A stretch of DNA of 64,000 nucleotides from Candidatus Thorarchaeota archaeon (GTDB lineage: Archaea; Asgardarchaeota; Thorarchaeia; Thorarchaeales; Thorarchaeaceae): positions 53,167 through 117,166 of the forward strand of contig JACAEL010000006.1 in assembly GCA_013388835.1 (NCBI GenBank), given 5' to 3'. The notes under the pieces were generated by a model, which saw only the letters and a list, made by a program, of their open reading frames with translations, was not told the DNA's origin and did not search any database. The position numbers and the translations under genes were made by a program. Below are positions 1 through 8,055 of this stretch, in pieces. How positions within the stretch are numbered: the stretch's first letter is position 1; every line of letters begins with the position of its first letter.

Positions 1-1
1 C

Positions 2-925
2 GGTAGGAGAAGGCTGATTCTACTGGACGAGATAGATGGACTCTCAGGAACCAGCGATAGGGGCGGGACTGCAGCCATAATCAGCCTGATAGAGCAGACG
101 GCTCATCCGATTGTAATGACAGCCAACGATGAGGAGAGTCCTCGGGTCAAGGACCTCAGGAAGTCATGCGAGGTGCTTCGCTTTAATCCGTTGACCACTG
201 ATGAGATCGAGGAGATTGTGCGTGCCATAGTTGATTCGGAGGGGCTTGGCACCGAAGAGAGTATCATTCAGAGCATAGCAAGGCAGTCTCATGGAGATGC
301 AAGAGCGGCCATCTCGGACCTAGAGGCGGCCGAGTCCGGACAGTATTCGACTGATGCTAGGGGGTTGCCCAGCCGAGATGTTCAGAGAAGAATCGGAGAA
401 TCGCTGGCAAGACTCTTCATGGCCTCTAGCGCGTCTACAGCGAGTCTTCTTGTTTCTGAAACAGATTTGGATCAGGACCAGTTGATTCTGTGGCTTGAAG
501 AGAATGTCCATCTACATCTGGTTGAAGCAGATGAGCTTGAGGCGGGTCTTGAGGCACTCTCAATGGCGGATGTGTTATTGGGGAGGATAACAAGAACGCA
601 GAACTGGAAGCTACTTACTTACGCCTTCGATTTCATGTCCGCGGGGATTGTAGCTAGCCGCACTAAGACTCCGTTCAGACATATGGAGTACACGGAACCG
701 TCTTGGCCGCTTATGGTCTGGCAGGGAAACAAGTCGAGGGAGAAGCAAATGGAGACTACTTCCAGAATCTCAGCGCTAGCAAACATTTCAGAAAGAAGGG
801 CTGTTCACGAGTATCTTCAGACGGTTCGTGATATTCTCTACCATGATCCAGAGCAAAAGACGTTATTTGCAGACTGGCTTGATATCAGCGAAAAGGCGTT
901 GGAAGAGAGAGGAGTTCGTCGATAG
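2..925 (+). CDS. rfcL: Replication factor C large subunit (clamp loader), 5' truncated by the window edge
   Basis: This is the C-terminal part of the archaeal clamp-loader large subunit, which with RFC-S loads PCNA onto primed DNA. The frame is open from base 2 and begins inside the AAA+ core: LILLDEIDGL is the Walker B motif and the following ANDE segment is the sensor-1 region. An ATG at 116 lies within this conserved block, so it is not the start. The rest is the AAA lid (SHGDARAAISDLEAA) and the C-terminal collar domain. The 3' end overlaps the convergent truA gene by 41 bp. Identity rests on Walker B context, lid and gene length; the N-terminus and Walker A lie outside the window. Confidence 0.88.
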   Translation, partial: GRRRLILLDEIDGLSGTSDRGGTAAIISLIEQTAHPIVMTANDEESPRVKDLRKSCEVLRFNPLTTDEIEEIVRAIVDSEGLGTEESIIQSIARQSHGDARAAISDLEAAESGQYSTDARGLPSRDVQRRIGESLARLFMASSASTASLLVSETDLDQDQLILWLEENVHLHLVEADELEAGLEALSMADVLLGRITRTQNWKLLTYAFDFMSAGIVASRTKTPFRHMEYTEPSWPLMVWQGNKSREKQMETTSRISALANISERRAVHEYLQTVRDILYHDPEQKTLFADWLDISEKALEERGVRR

Positions 926-1721
926 CCTCTAGGGTTGCGCTTTGCCGGCCTATGGTTCGAAGTCGGGCCACGATGGTCTTGCGAATCCTGCGGGTAGCAT
1001 ACTTGCTTCTTACGAGCCTAAAGGGCACCACGGTCTCAACAAGGACGAGTGACTCAGGAGGCGCTGGATGAATCCCTCCGGGCAGACTCTGCTGACTCTC
1101 CAAGAGAGCGACAATACTCTGGCGGCTGATTTCCTGGTGGCTGTATCTCAGTAAGACTGTCACCAGTTTCCGTACGAGTTTCCACAGAAAACTGGTACCG
1201 AAGATGTCTAGTGCGACGAGTGGAGGAGTTTGGATCACCGCGATATTGATGAGAGTCGTCTGCGAGTTCCTCTCACCATCGGGTTTGGCAAGCAACCTGA
1301 AGTCATGAGTCCCAGATAGAAGGACTGAACCTTCTCTCAATGCGTACAGATCAACTCTGTCTTGGATGTCACCCAATATGTACCTGTAATGGCGCATGAT
1401 TACATCAAGACGTGGGTTGAACTGGTCGGGAACCCTCAAGTACTCCCACAGGGATATGTCGTCTGGGAGATACCTGTTGATACGGTCGATGTCAAAGTTC
1501 GCGTCTGTTGTGATTTTCACAATCTGACCCATACTGTGGACACCACGGTCAGTGCGCCCTGAGAACTGGACAGTCTTGGTAGAGTGGGGCTCTCCACTCC
1601 ACCGACTAATCGCCTCAATCAGCTCGCCCTGGACCGTCCTTTGTCCCGGTTGGGCCTGTGAGCCATGATAATTGTCACCCAGATAGCAAAGCCGTGCCGC
1701 ATATGAAACCAAGCCGGTCAA
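885..1721 (-). CDS. truA: tRNA pseudouridine synthase A
   Basis: TruA isomerises uridines in the anticodon arm (positions 38-40) of tRNA. The 278-residue protein has the N-terminal signature YLGDNYHGSQAQPGQRTVQ and the catalytic-aspartate motif SGRTDRGVHS at about residues 54-63. A second conserved block, RHYRYIL, follows at about 110. The length is normal for an archaeal TruA. It is the last gene of a minus-strand run (orc1/cdc6, winged helix protein, truA), with only 6 bp between it and the upstream gene, so co-transcription is likely. Confidence 0.93.
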   Translation of the reverse strand: MTGLVSYAARLCYLGDNYHGSQAQPGQRTVQGELIEAISRWSGEPHSTKTVQFSGRTDRGVHSMGQIVKITTDANFDIDRINRYLPDDISLWEYLRVPDQFNPRLDVIMRHYRYILGDIQDRVDLYALREGSVLLSGTHDFRLLAKPDGERNSQTTLINIAVIQTPPLVALDIFGTSFLWKLVRKLVTVLLRYSHQEISRQSIVALLESQQSLPGGIHPAPPESLVLVETVVPFRLVRSKYATRRIRKTIVARLRTIGRQSATLEAIDELLSLPTPFR

Positions 1722-1727
1722 ATCCTC

Positions 1728-2015
1728 CTATCGACCCCACAACTCCAAAAGGTTCTTGAGCGCACGGGCTCTGAGGTCTTCAAGGCGATACCTGTAGATT
1801 CGAATTCTACCGAAGGACTTCTCCTCAACCAAGCCGGACTCTATCAGCACGTCGAGATGACTCTTTGTTGTACTATGATTGAGCCCTACGCGTCTGCAGA
1901 GTTCGGAGATGTTCAGTTCATTTGAAACAGCAAGCTCACGAACAATCTTGATTCGGCCTCTGGATGAGAATACCTCATCAATGGTTATGCGGGTCTTGGC
2001 ATCGGTAGTCATCAT
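1728..2015 (-). CDS. Small ArsR-like winged-helix DNA-binding protein
   Basis: A 95-residue protein that is almost entirely one winged helix-turn-helix. LNISELCRRVGLNHSTTKSH is the HTH (about residues 34-53), LDVLIESGLVEEKSFGRIRIYRY the wing, and a short C-terminal helix follows. The start codon overlaps the stop of the upstream Orc1/Cdc6 gene in an ATGA arrangement, so the two are translationally coupled. The function is unknown. A regulator of the replication initiator or an accessory DNA-binding protein would fit the context, but nothing in the sequence identifies a target. Confidence 0.78.
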   Translation of the reverse strand: MMTTDAKTRITIDEVFSSRGRIKIVRELAVSNELNISELCRRVGLNHSTTKSHLDVLIESGLVEEKSFGRIRIYRYRLEDLRARALKNLLELWGR

Positions 2016-3226
2016 GAGTCATCAGCCTTCTTCTGCTCAATGAAACCAACTAGGAAGTCCTCTAGAAGTTCCGCAGGAACATCAGAAAGACCAATCAGGG
2101 TTGTCTGTCCTCTTTGGCCAGTGCTTGACCGCTTTGTGTCGATTAGCTCCTGTGCATTCAAGTCCTGAATCCATTCCCAGATCTGTGTGTGTGATCTGGG
2201 TTCTTCCGAGTATTCCTCACAGACAAGGTGGTACATCTCTTCAAGTTCACCCATTGTGACGTACGCACTTCGAGTGTCATTCAGTAGTCTAGCCGCTGAT
2301 AGAAGGAGTAGTTTCGATTGGAGAGGAAGCGCAGCGAAGACCTCCTTACGGAGCTCGGGATGTGTGTCCGCTTTCGCTTGACGAGCATAGTCGGGTATTA
2401 CTAGACCAGAGCCTTCATGGTCCGCCTGTTTTCCCGCCCGCCAGAGTAGCTCGATTGCATACCTTGCATCGCCTTGCATGGAAGCGATGTCAGAGATGAG
2501 ACGTATTGTTTCGGTCATCACGGTACCCTCACGAAAGGCAGCTTTGACCCTCGCACTGAGGATATCGAATAGCTGCTCAGAGGTGTATGGTTGAAACCGA
2601 AGCACGTTCCGTTGAAGTGTACTGAGTGTGCTGACATCGAAGGTCGATTCATCAAGGGCTATGCTCCGTCCCACTCCGATTAGCGAAATACGCTGAGGTG
2701 CATTCAAGCGGTCGTCCATGAGTCTAGTGAGGTCATAGAGGATTTCTGGACCCTTCTGTCGGATGAAGTAGTCGAGTTCGTCTAGTATGAGGAGTAGGTA
2801 GCTGTCCTCCGAGTCAAGAGCCTCCACGACCATCTGCAGTATCTCTTCAGGGGAGTGCCCACGCTTCGGAAACTTCGGTCGGAATTCCTTGAGTATCTTG
2901 AGATAGATCAGGTATGCACTCTTGTTCACTCTGCAATTGATGTGAATCTTACTGAGCCGAATCTCGCGCCTCTTGGCAGCCTTGACCAACTGCTCTGAGA
3001 ATCTCTTTGTGACTGCAGTCTTCCCACTTCCCACAGGGCCTTCTATGATATAGCGATGGCTTGTGCGTCCTGGGGAGGATATCATTGTCTTGAAACTCTG
3101 CGCTAGCGCCTTCAACTCGTTCTCTCTATGTGGAAGGTCTTCGGGAACGTAGTCAATTGAGAGGAAGTACTCTGACTTGAAGACGCTGCGCTTGATCAAT
3201 TCGTCTTCAACGTAATCCCTTGACAT
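2012..3226 (-). CDS. orc1/cdc6: Orc1/Cdc6-family replication initiator
   Basis: An AAA+ ATPase of 404 residues, the usual length for archaeal Orc1/Cdc6. These proteins bind origin recognition boxes and help load MCM. Visible motifs are Walker A GPVGSGKT (63-70), Walker B LILDELD (about 146-152), the sensor region LIGVGRS, and the GDARYAIELLWRAG sensor-2/lid segment. A C-terminal winged-helix domain (about residues 300-395) follows. It heads an operon with the winged-helix gene and truA. A TATA-like element (3254-3263) lies about 30 bp upstream, which suggests a very short leader. I saw no clear ORB directly upstream, so the likely origin in this window is the one near 27.6 kb. A more distant Orc/Cdc6 paralogue role cannot be excluded. 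Confidence 0.85.
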   Translation of the reverse strand: MSRDYVEDELIKRSVFKSEYFLSIDYVPEDLPHRENELKALAQSFKTMISSPGRTSHRYIIEGPVGSGKTAVTKRFSEQLVKAAKRREIRLSKIHINCRVNKSAYLIYLKILKEFRPKFPKRGHSPEEILQMVVEALDSEDSYLLLILDELDYFIRQKGPEILYDLTRLMDDRLNAPQRISLIGVGRSIALDESTFDVSTLSTLQRNVLRFQPYTSEQLFDILSARVKAAFREGTVMTETIRLISDIASMQGDARYAIELLWRAGKQADHEGSGLVIPDYARQAKADTHPELRKEVFAALPLQSKLLLLSAARLLNDTRSAYVTMGELEEMYHLVCEEYSEEPRSHTQIWEWIQDLNAQELIDTKRSSTGQRGQTTLIGLSDVPAELLEDFLVGFIEQKKADDS

Positions 3227-3253
3227 ATCTGACGAAGACTAGACTGAAGCCAC

Positions 3254-3263
3254 ACCTTAAAAG
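3254..3263 (-). promoter_or_regulatory. TATA-like element upstream of orc1/cdc6
   Basis: The palindromic sequence CCTTTTAAGG sits 28 bp upstream of the orc1/cdc6 start codon, the distance expected for an archaeal TATA box of a nearly leaderless mRNA. Confidence 0.45.
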
Positions 3264-3457
3264 GATTGTTGGAGTTGTACGATTAAACGCACTCTTACAG
3301 CAGAGATGACCGAAAGTATTTTGTGGCGAGCTCTGTACTCAAGATCCATATCATTGTCACACGGACTCATTGGGGTCATGAAAATCACTGCTCGCCAGTT
3401 ACATATGGTGGGAGGTACCCCTTAAGTGTGACTGGGAGCGGCAGTGACAGTCTTGAA

Positions 3458-3566
3458 TGGTGCGAGCGCCGGGATTTGAATTCCTGTGCCCGTTCTGCAG
3501 TAACGAGCCATCTCGGGTTGGAAGCTTGGGGGGCTTCCGTCCTAGACCATACTAGACCACGCTCGC
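3458..3566 (-). tRNA. tRNA-Gly (anticodon CCC, probable) with an insertion of about 30 nt
   Basis: The minus strand reads acceptor GCGAGCG, TG, a D-arm with box A (TGGTCTAGTATGG), then anticodon stem GAAGC, loop CCCCCAA, stem GCTTC, and ends with a T-loop-like TTCAAAT, the complementary CGCTCGC, A73 and an encoded CCA. The anticodon CCC is at 3528-3530. Between the anticodon stem and the acceptor there are 52 nt instead of about 22, so about 30 nt are extra. The extra segment can fold (CCCG with CGGG enclosing a hairpin CGAG/CTCG), consistent with an intron in the variable/T-arm region. Position 33 is C instead of the near-universal U, and the T-stem is imperfect. It could therefore be degenerate, or I may have mis-drawn the splice site. 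Confidence 0.62.
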
Positions 3567-3987
3567 TTCGTTGGCAGTCCTGTGCATTTCGATAAAAGAC
3601 TATCGGCCTGCATCGCGTCAGTTTCAACTCAAGCCTTTGATGAACGACTCGTGAGATGGTAGCAGCTGACAAATCACTCTGTCCACAACTGTGTCCTGCT
3701 AATCTCTGCGTTGTCTGACCACCTCTTGCAGAACCTCTTCAGACGCTATCTGCGTATTCTGAACGACGGTTCCATCGGACTCTTCTTCCCAAACGTGTTG
3801 TGTATTCAACCGACCTCAGCGCTGTCAAGTGCTCACAGATACTAAGGCCCCCCGCAGGGCGTAGGGTGCTAGTCTTATCATGTGTTCCTGACGGACGGTG
3901 GACCCGCTTCGCCTCTTCGGCCATCCTTAACATGACATTCACGTCGCCAAATATCAATACTTATCTTCAAGACGATTCGACAGACTA
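3567..3987. other. Intergenic region of about 420 bp, no gene seen
   Basis: Apart from the tRNA promoter and an AT-rich stretch near 3955-3970 that could be the TATA box for the next gene, I see no convincing coding frame. A TGATGA...CTGA pair near 3638-3670 looks superficially like snoRNA boxes C and D but lacks the second pair. Confidence 0.4.
3590..3598 (-). promoter_or_regulatory. TATA-like element of the tRNA-Gly gene
   Basis: CTTTTATCG on the minus strand lies 24 bp upstream of the tRNA 5' end, the canonical archaeal promoter distance. This supports the tRNA being transcribed. Confidence 0.5.
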
Positions 3988-5145
3988 GTGAGAGTCATTG
4001 ACATGCCGTCAAACGGTGGAGTCACAAGGTTTTGGCAGGGCAACCAAGCATGCGCTGAGGGGGCCCTAGCTGCAGGATGCAGATTTTTCGCAGGATACCC
4101 TATCACTCCCGCCTCGGAAATCGCGGAATTCATGGCCTCGGAGCTTCCAAGACTGCATGGTGTATACCTGCAGATGGAAGATGAGATAGGAGCAATATCT
4201 GCCGTCATCGGCGCATCCTGGGGTGGCATGATGTCAATGACGGCCACTTCAGGACCAGGGTTCAGTCTCATGCAGGAGAACATAGGATACGCCATTATGA
4301 CTGAAACACCCTGCGTGATTGTCAATGTACAACGGGTGGGACCCAGTACGGGCCAAGCGACGAAGAGCGCACAGGGAGACCTCATGCAATCGCGATGGGG
4401 AACGCACGGGGACCATGAGAGCGTTGTGCTTGCTCCAAGCTCTGCTCAAGAAACGTTTGAGCTGACAGTGAAAGCATTCTCAATCTCGGAAGCCCTCAGG
4501 CATCCTGTGATTCTGCTTTCAGATGAGGTGGTCGCACACTCGAGGGAGAAGGTGGTTGTAGATCCTTCGTTGACCTACGACGTAAGAAGAAGGCTCGGAC
4601 GCAAGGGTGAGCCCCACCAAGGAGGGACTGATTGCGACGGACGGTCAATCATGCCTAGATTCGGCGATGGTCACAACCTGATGGTCACCGGGTCAACGCA
4701 CGACGAACGTGGGTTTCGGAAGACGTCTGAAGCTAGAATTCATGACTTGCTTGTTCGACGATTGAAGAAGAAAGTGGACGATGCCCGTATGCTATTGGTG
4801 GACAACCTGATTGAAGGACCACCCTCGGCGGACTGGGGAATCATTTCCTTCGGATGTACATCCAGAACAGTCGATGAGGTAATGACTATCAAGCCAAGTA
4901 CAGTTTCAATTAGGTCGATGAAACTGAGGACAGTATGGCCATTCCCAGAGGCAGAAGTCAGAGCGTTCTCTGAAACGGTGAACAGAATACTGGTACCCGA
5001 GCTGAATCTTGGACAACTATCGGGAGAGGTGATCCGCTCAGTGCGCGGAAGGGTCGAAGTGGTACCGTTGAACAAGGTGGGTGGTGGATTGATGATAGAA
5101 CCGGACGAGTTGGTGGCGGTGTTGACAGGAGGGGCGAGTGGCTGA
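3988..5145 (+). CDS. korA: 2-oxoacid:ferredoxin oxidoreductase, KorA-like alpha subunit (orphan)
   Basis: KorA is the catalytic-core alpha subunit of 2-oxoglutarate-type ferredoxin oxidoreductases, which oxidatively decarboxylate 2-oxoacids to acyl-CoA and reduce ferredoxin. Diagnostic segments near the N-terminus are GNQACAEGALAAGCRFFAGY, PITPASEIAEFMA and MEDEIGAISAVIGASWGG, followed by TATSGPGFSLMQE and QRVGPSTG. The length (385 aa, or 380 from the ATG at 4003) fits KorA. No beta, gamma or delta subunit is adjacent; the next gene runs the other way. The usual TPP-binding KorB must therefore be elsewhere, or the protein pairs with other subunits. A TATA-like element around 3955-3965 puts transcription start close to the GTG at 3988. 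Confidence 0.85.
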   Translation: MRVIDMPSNGGVTRFWQGNQACAEGALAAGCRFFAGYPITPASEIAEFMASELPRLHGVYLQMEDEIGAISAVIGASWGGMMSMTATSGPGFSLMQENIGYAIMTETPCVIVNVQRVGPSTGQATKSAQGDLMQSRWGTHGDHESVVLAPSSAQETFELTVKAFSISEALRHPVILLSDEVVAHSREKVVVDPSLTYDVRRRLGRKGEPHQGGTDCDGRSIMPRFGDGHNLMVTGSTHDERGFRKTSEARIHDLLVRRLKKKVDDARMLLVDNLIEGPPSADWGIISFGCTSRTVDEVMTIKPSTVSIRSMKLRTVWPFPEAEVRAFSETVNRILVPELNLGQLSGEVIRSVRGRVEVVPLNKVGGGLMIEPDELVAVLTGGASG

Positions 5146-7412
5146 TAACTGGAGCTCTGGGAAGACTGACTGTGTTGAGTGACCACAATCATTATGGAGG
5201 TTCGCATCCATACTAGAACCCTGCGTGTTTGGGCGAACGGCAGGTAAGTCCCGGAAGAGATCTGAAGGGTCACGTCATGAAGGCCGGGGAGAATCTTCAG
5301 AGGCAAGAGCATTGTCACGGCACATGAACTAGAGTGATTTGATGTCCCATGAAGGAGCGTGTGATTGTCGATGAGCACGAAGAATTCAAACTCGTCAACA
5401 TACTTGCCGCAGTCGTCCCAGACCGTGACTTGGAGGGTAGATTCCTCGCCGTAGTACAGCTCAGGAAGAGTGACCTGAGGGTTCAGAACGCCTAGAACAG
5501 TAATAGGACACTCATTCGGAGGCATGATTAGGAAGCCGTGTTCAGTCGTGATGAACACCAAATGCTGGAAACCGAGAGTCAGGTTACAGTATAGTTCGAA
5601 GGAAAGTGTTGTCAGCTGGTTCGTGTTGACAGACCGGAGGATGTTGAAATCACCATGAGTATTGGTTATCTGGACGGCAATGGCTCGAGAACTCAGGTTG
5701 GAGTGCAAGAGAAGGCTGAATGTGATGTTGCTACCCCGTACTCCCGATAAGCCGTCTGGAACCTCTAACCAGAGGGGACTATACAGGAAGGGAAACAGCA
5801 AACTAGATGTGTCTACGATGTGCAGAGTGCTGTTTGTAGGCAGATGAACAGTGATGTTCCGGAAACCGCCTTCCATTCCCGCTGGAAACACCCAGGCTAG
5901 CTGGGAGGTGCCATTGAAGTCGCTGACTTTGCGGTCGAGCAGCCCAAGTGAAGAATCATATACCTCAATCAGAGCACCCATGAGGGGATTACCGAATGGG
6001 TCTAGGACTCGCACTACGAGTTGAGCGTACTGGCCGGAAACAAACACTACAGGAATGCTGGTCTGGACGGTAGGACTAAACAGGACGTGCATTGGAACCG
6101 ACTCGTTGAGGGGAGAGAAGAACGTTGACTCTTCCACAATGACCTCTAGGTATCCGATTCCGAACGCGCTAGACGGGATGTCAAGATCCAGAATACAAAT
6201 ACCCGATTCATTCGAAGTACCTGCTACGTGGAGAACAGGCACCCCCTCAATCACTAACCTGACTGACAAAGACAGGAGTCCGGCAGAGCGACCAGTTGTC
6301 GAGTCTCGAGTCTGAATCACGGCAGACAATATTGAGCCTGCGACGGGGTTCGGAGTCAGGTTGTAGGTGAGTGCAAGAGGACGGGGAACAACGGATACGT
6401 TGTGAGTGCACGAAGCAGCTCTGTACAGGGGATTCGTGGCGGTGATGACTACAGTGTACAGCCCAGGTTCTGTATTGAATGGAATGCTAGCATTATAGAG
6501 GCCATTGCCAACAGGGGCAAACGTGCCATCTGAAAGGCCTACGGCCCACTTGACGGAACTACCATCAATTGCAACGCCATGTATGTCCTCATGTTTCACT
6601 GTGACATCAACAGAGTCCCAAGTAGACCCGTCGGGGTACTTTCCAATGCAAGTACTCTGGGCAGCATGTACGGTCAACATTGAAGCGGGTGACTCGACCT
6701 GTAGCTCAAGCGACTCGTGCAATGGGAGAAAGGCCTCGTCCCCCAGATAGCTGATGCTGAGGTTGTAGGTTCCTGAAGCCCAGTTTTCAGAGGGGAGCAT
6801 ACTGAAGACTCTGGCCGAGGGATCGGTGACGTGCAATCCTGAGTAGACGAGGGAACCGTTCGAGTCGTGGATTTCCACTGTGACTTGCTTTCCCCAGAGA
6901 CCCACTATGGAGTTGTGTGGGCTGATGACTAGGAAGTCCATCGGAAAGGTGTTTCCTGCCTCAAATGCCAATGGGCTGAGGAAATGGACTACTAAGGGAC
7001 CACGAGCGATTTGCACAACCACGGTCTTGCCGTCAACCTGGGAGTATTGATCGAAGACCTCGATGTTGAAGACTATGTCCGCAGTGGTCCCAAGCGAACC
7101 AGGAGCGGTTTCGTTGGGTAAGATGACGTATTCCGAAGTGAGGAGCTGAGGGCTTGGAGAGGAATATGTGAAGTAACCGTCAGTGAAGACAAGACCCATA
7201 TCAGTGACTGCTGCAAACGATGCATAACACCAGCCTTCTGGGCTGAAGTCGGCGATTACCGAAGCAACCATGTTGATTGTTTCTCCTACTTGATATGAGA
7301 GCTTGTCAGTTTCGAAGTAGCGGAACTCGAGGTAGAGCGCATCAACAGGTTCAATCGCACCTAGTACCAACACAACGGCGATAGCAGAGATAATGGGTCC
7401 TCTCAGTTTCAA
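4740..7412 (-). CDS. Secreted Ig-like repeat surface protein; C-terminus doubtful
   Basis: The first 740 or so residues look like a cell-surface protein. A signal peptide (KLRGPIISAIAVVLVLGAI) is followed by serial beta-rich Ig-like/CARDB-like units with phrases such as TYNLSISYLGDEAFLP, GLYTVVITATNPLY and DPFGNPLMGALIEVYD. Many Asn-X-Ser/Thr sequons suggest N-glycosylation. It has the same style as the proteins at 11469-13445 and 53808-64000. The frame stays open into the antisense of korA for the last 135 codons or so, where composition changes (Ser/Thr/Pro-rich, no membrane segment). The related protein at 11469 ends in a membrane anchor, so this gene has probably lost its true C-terminus by frameshift near 5150-5200. 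The function is unknown; adhesion is an inference. Confidence 0.7.
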   Translation of the reverse strand: MKLRGPIISAIAVVLVLGAIEPVDALYLEFRYFETDKLSYQVGETINMVASVIADFSPEGWCYASFAAVTDMGLVFTDGYFTYSSPSPQLLTSEYVILPNETAPGSLGTTADIVFNIEVFDQYSQVDGKTVVVQIARGPLVVHFLSPLAFEAGNTFPMDFLVISPHNSIVGLWGKQVTVEIHDSNGSLVYSGLHVTDPSARVFSMLPSENWASGTYNLSISYLGDEAFLPLHESLELQVESPASMLTVHAAQSTCIGKYPDGSTWDSVDVTVKHEDIHGVAIDGSSVKWAVGLSDGTFAPVGNGLYNASIPFNTEPGLYTVVITATNPLYRAASCTHNVSVVPRPLALTYNLTPNPVAGSILSAVIQTRDSTTGRSAGLLSLSVRLVIEGVPVLHVAGTSNESGICILDLDIPSSAFGIGYLEVIVEESTFFSPLNESVPMHVLFSPTVQTSIPVVFVSGQYAQLVVRVLDPFGNPLMGALIEVYDSSLGLLDRKVSDFNGTSQLAWVFPAGMEGGFRNITVHLPTNSTLHIVDTSSLLFPFLYSPLWLEVPDGLSGVRGSNITFSLLLHSNLSSRAIAVQITNTHGDFNILRSVNTNQLTTLSFELYCNLTLGFQHLVFITTEHGFLIMPPNECPITVLGVLNPQVTLPELYYGEESTLQVTVWDDCGKYVDEFEFFVLIDNHTLLHGTSNHSSSCAVTMLLPLKILPGLHDVTLQISSGTYLPFAQTRRVLVWMRTSIMIVVTQHSQSSQSSSYQPLAPPVNTATNSSGSIINPPPTLFNGTTSTLPRTERITSPDSCPRFSSGTSILFTVSENALTSASGNGHTVLSFIDLIETVLGLIVITSSTVLDVHPKEMIPQSAEGGPSIRLSTNSIRASSTFFFNRRTSKS

Positions 7413-7514
7413 GAAACCACCATCGTGGTGTGTTGATGATGCCTAAAAAAGGGCACAACATCTTTCGACAAGTTTAATTCAAAAGAACAGGGAGCAGTTC
7501 ATCCAAGACCACTG

Positions 7515-7895
7515 ATGGAGAGTCCAAGAATGGTTGTCAGACTGAAGGACGCCTTAATTGAGTCGATTGACGAAACTGAAACTAAGAAACTGAGGATTCT
7601 TACGGCGACCAGCAAGGAGGGTGGAGCAGTTTTCTCCATTGAACTTCCAGATGTTCTTAGCAGCCGACTCTCTGCTCGTGAAACGGTGGATGTGATACTT
7701 GACGAAGAACCTATTGCTGACGGAGACAAAGCTAGAGTCTATGGAGAGGGTGTGGCATATAAGGTGACAGAAGAGGGCACATACGAATTGGTAGGTACAG
7801 TCGGAGGGCTGCGAATACATCTTAGTCTGGTCAAGGCTACACCCTCCCAGAAGAAGACCTTTAGTCAGGGCAAGTTCTACTTCGGTTTGTTCTGA
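7515..7895 (+). CDS. rpoG: Probable RNA polymerase subunit Rpo8/RpoG (Rpb8 homologue)
   Basis: A 126-residue beta-rich protein. The layout KLRILTATSKEGGAVFSIELP, VDVILDEEPIADGDKARVYG, then EGVAYKVTEEGTYELVGTVG and GGLRIHLSL matches the tail of Rpb8 (acidic loop, then a short strand, then YGGLxMxL-like end). In archaea Rpo8 is known from Thermoproteota, Korarchaeota and Asgard lineages, in line with the rest of the window. It is divergent from the surface-protein gene and lies just upstream of TFB, a sensible transcription neighbourhood. The assignment is by pattern memory, not alignment; any other small OB-fold protein remains possible. Confidence 0.6.
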   Translation: MESPRMVVRLKDALIESIDETETKKLRILTATSKEGGAVFSIELPDVLSSRLSARETVDVILDEEPIADGDKARVYGEGVAYKVTEEGTYELVGTVGGLRIHLSLVKATPSQKKTFSQGKFYFGLF

Positions 7896-8055
7896 CGGCT
7901 TCGAGAAGGTATTCCATGGTAGCCCGAATAGTTTCGGGCACCTCCGATTCTCGGTAAGCCACCGCAGACCGGTGTATGGCGTTCCATGTGCATCTCAGAG
8001 GACACACCACCTAGGCGAACAGACATGAAGTGTATGAAATACAATTAGGAACTCG

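Noticed and set aside
3638..3670. Box C/D-like sequence TGATGA ... CTGA
   Set aside because: Only one C/D pair, no C'/D' pair and no terminal stem, so a snoRNA is not supported.
3385..3672. Open minus-strand frame of 95 codons
   Set aside because: It spans the tRNA-Gly gene and its promoter.
4958..5188. Second open minus-strand frame antisense to korA
   Set aside because: It has no membrane segment or domain and is read against a conserved gene.
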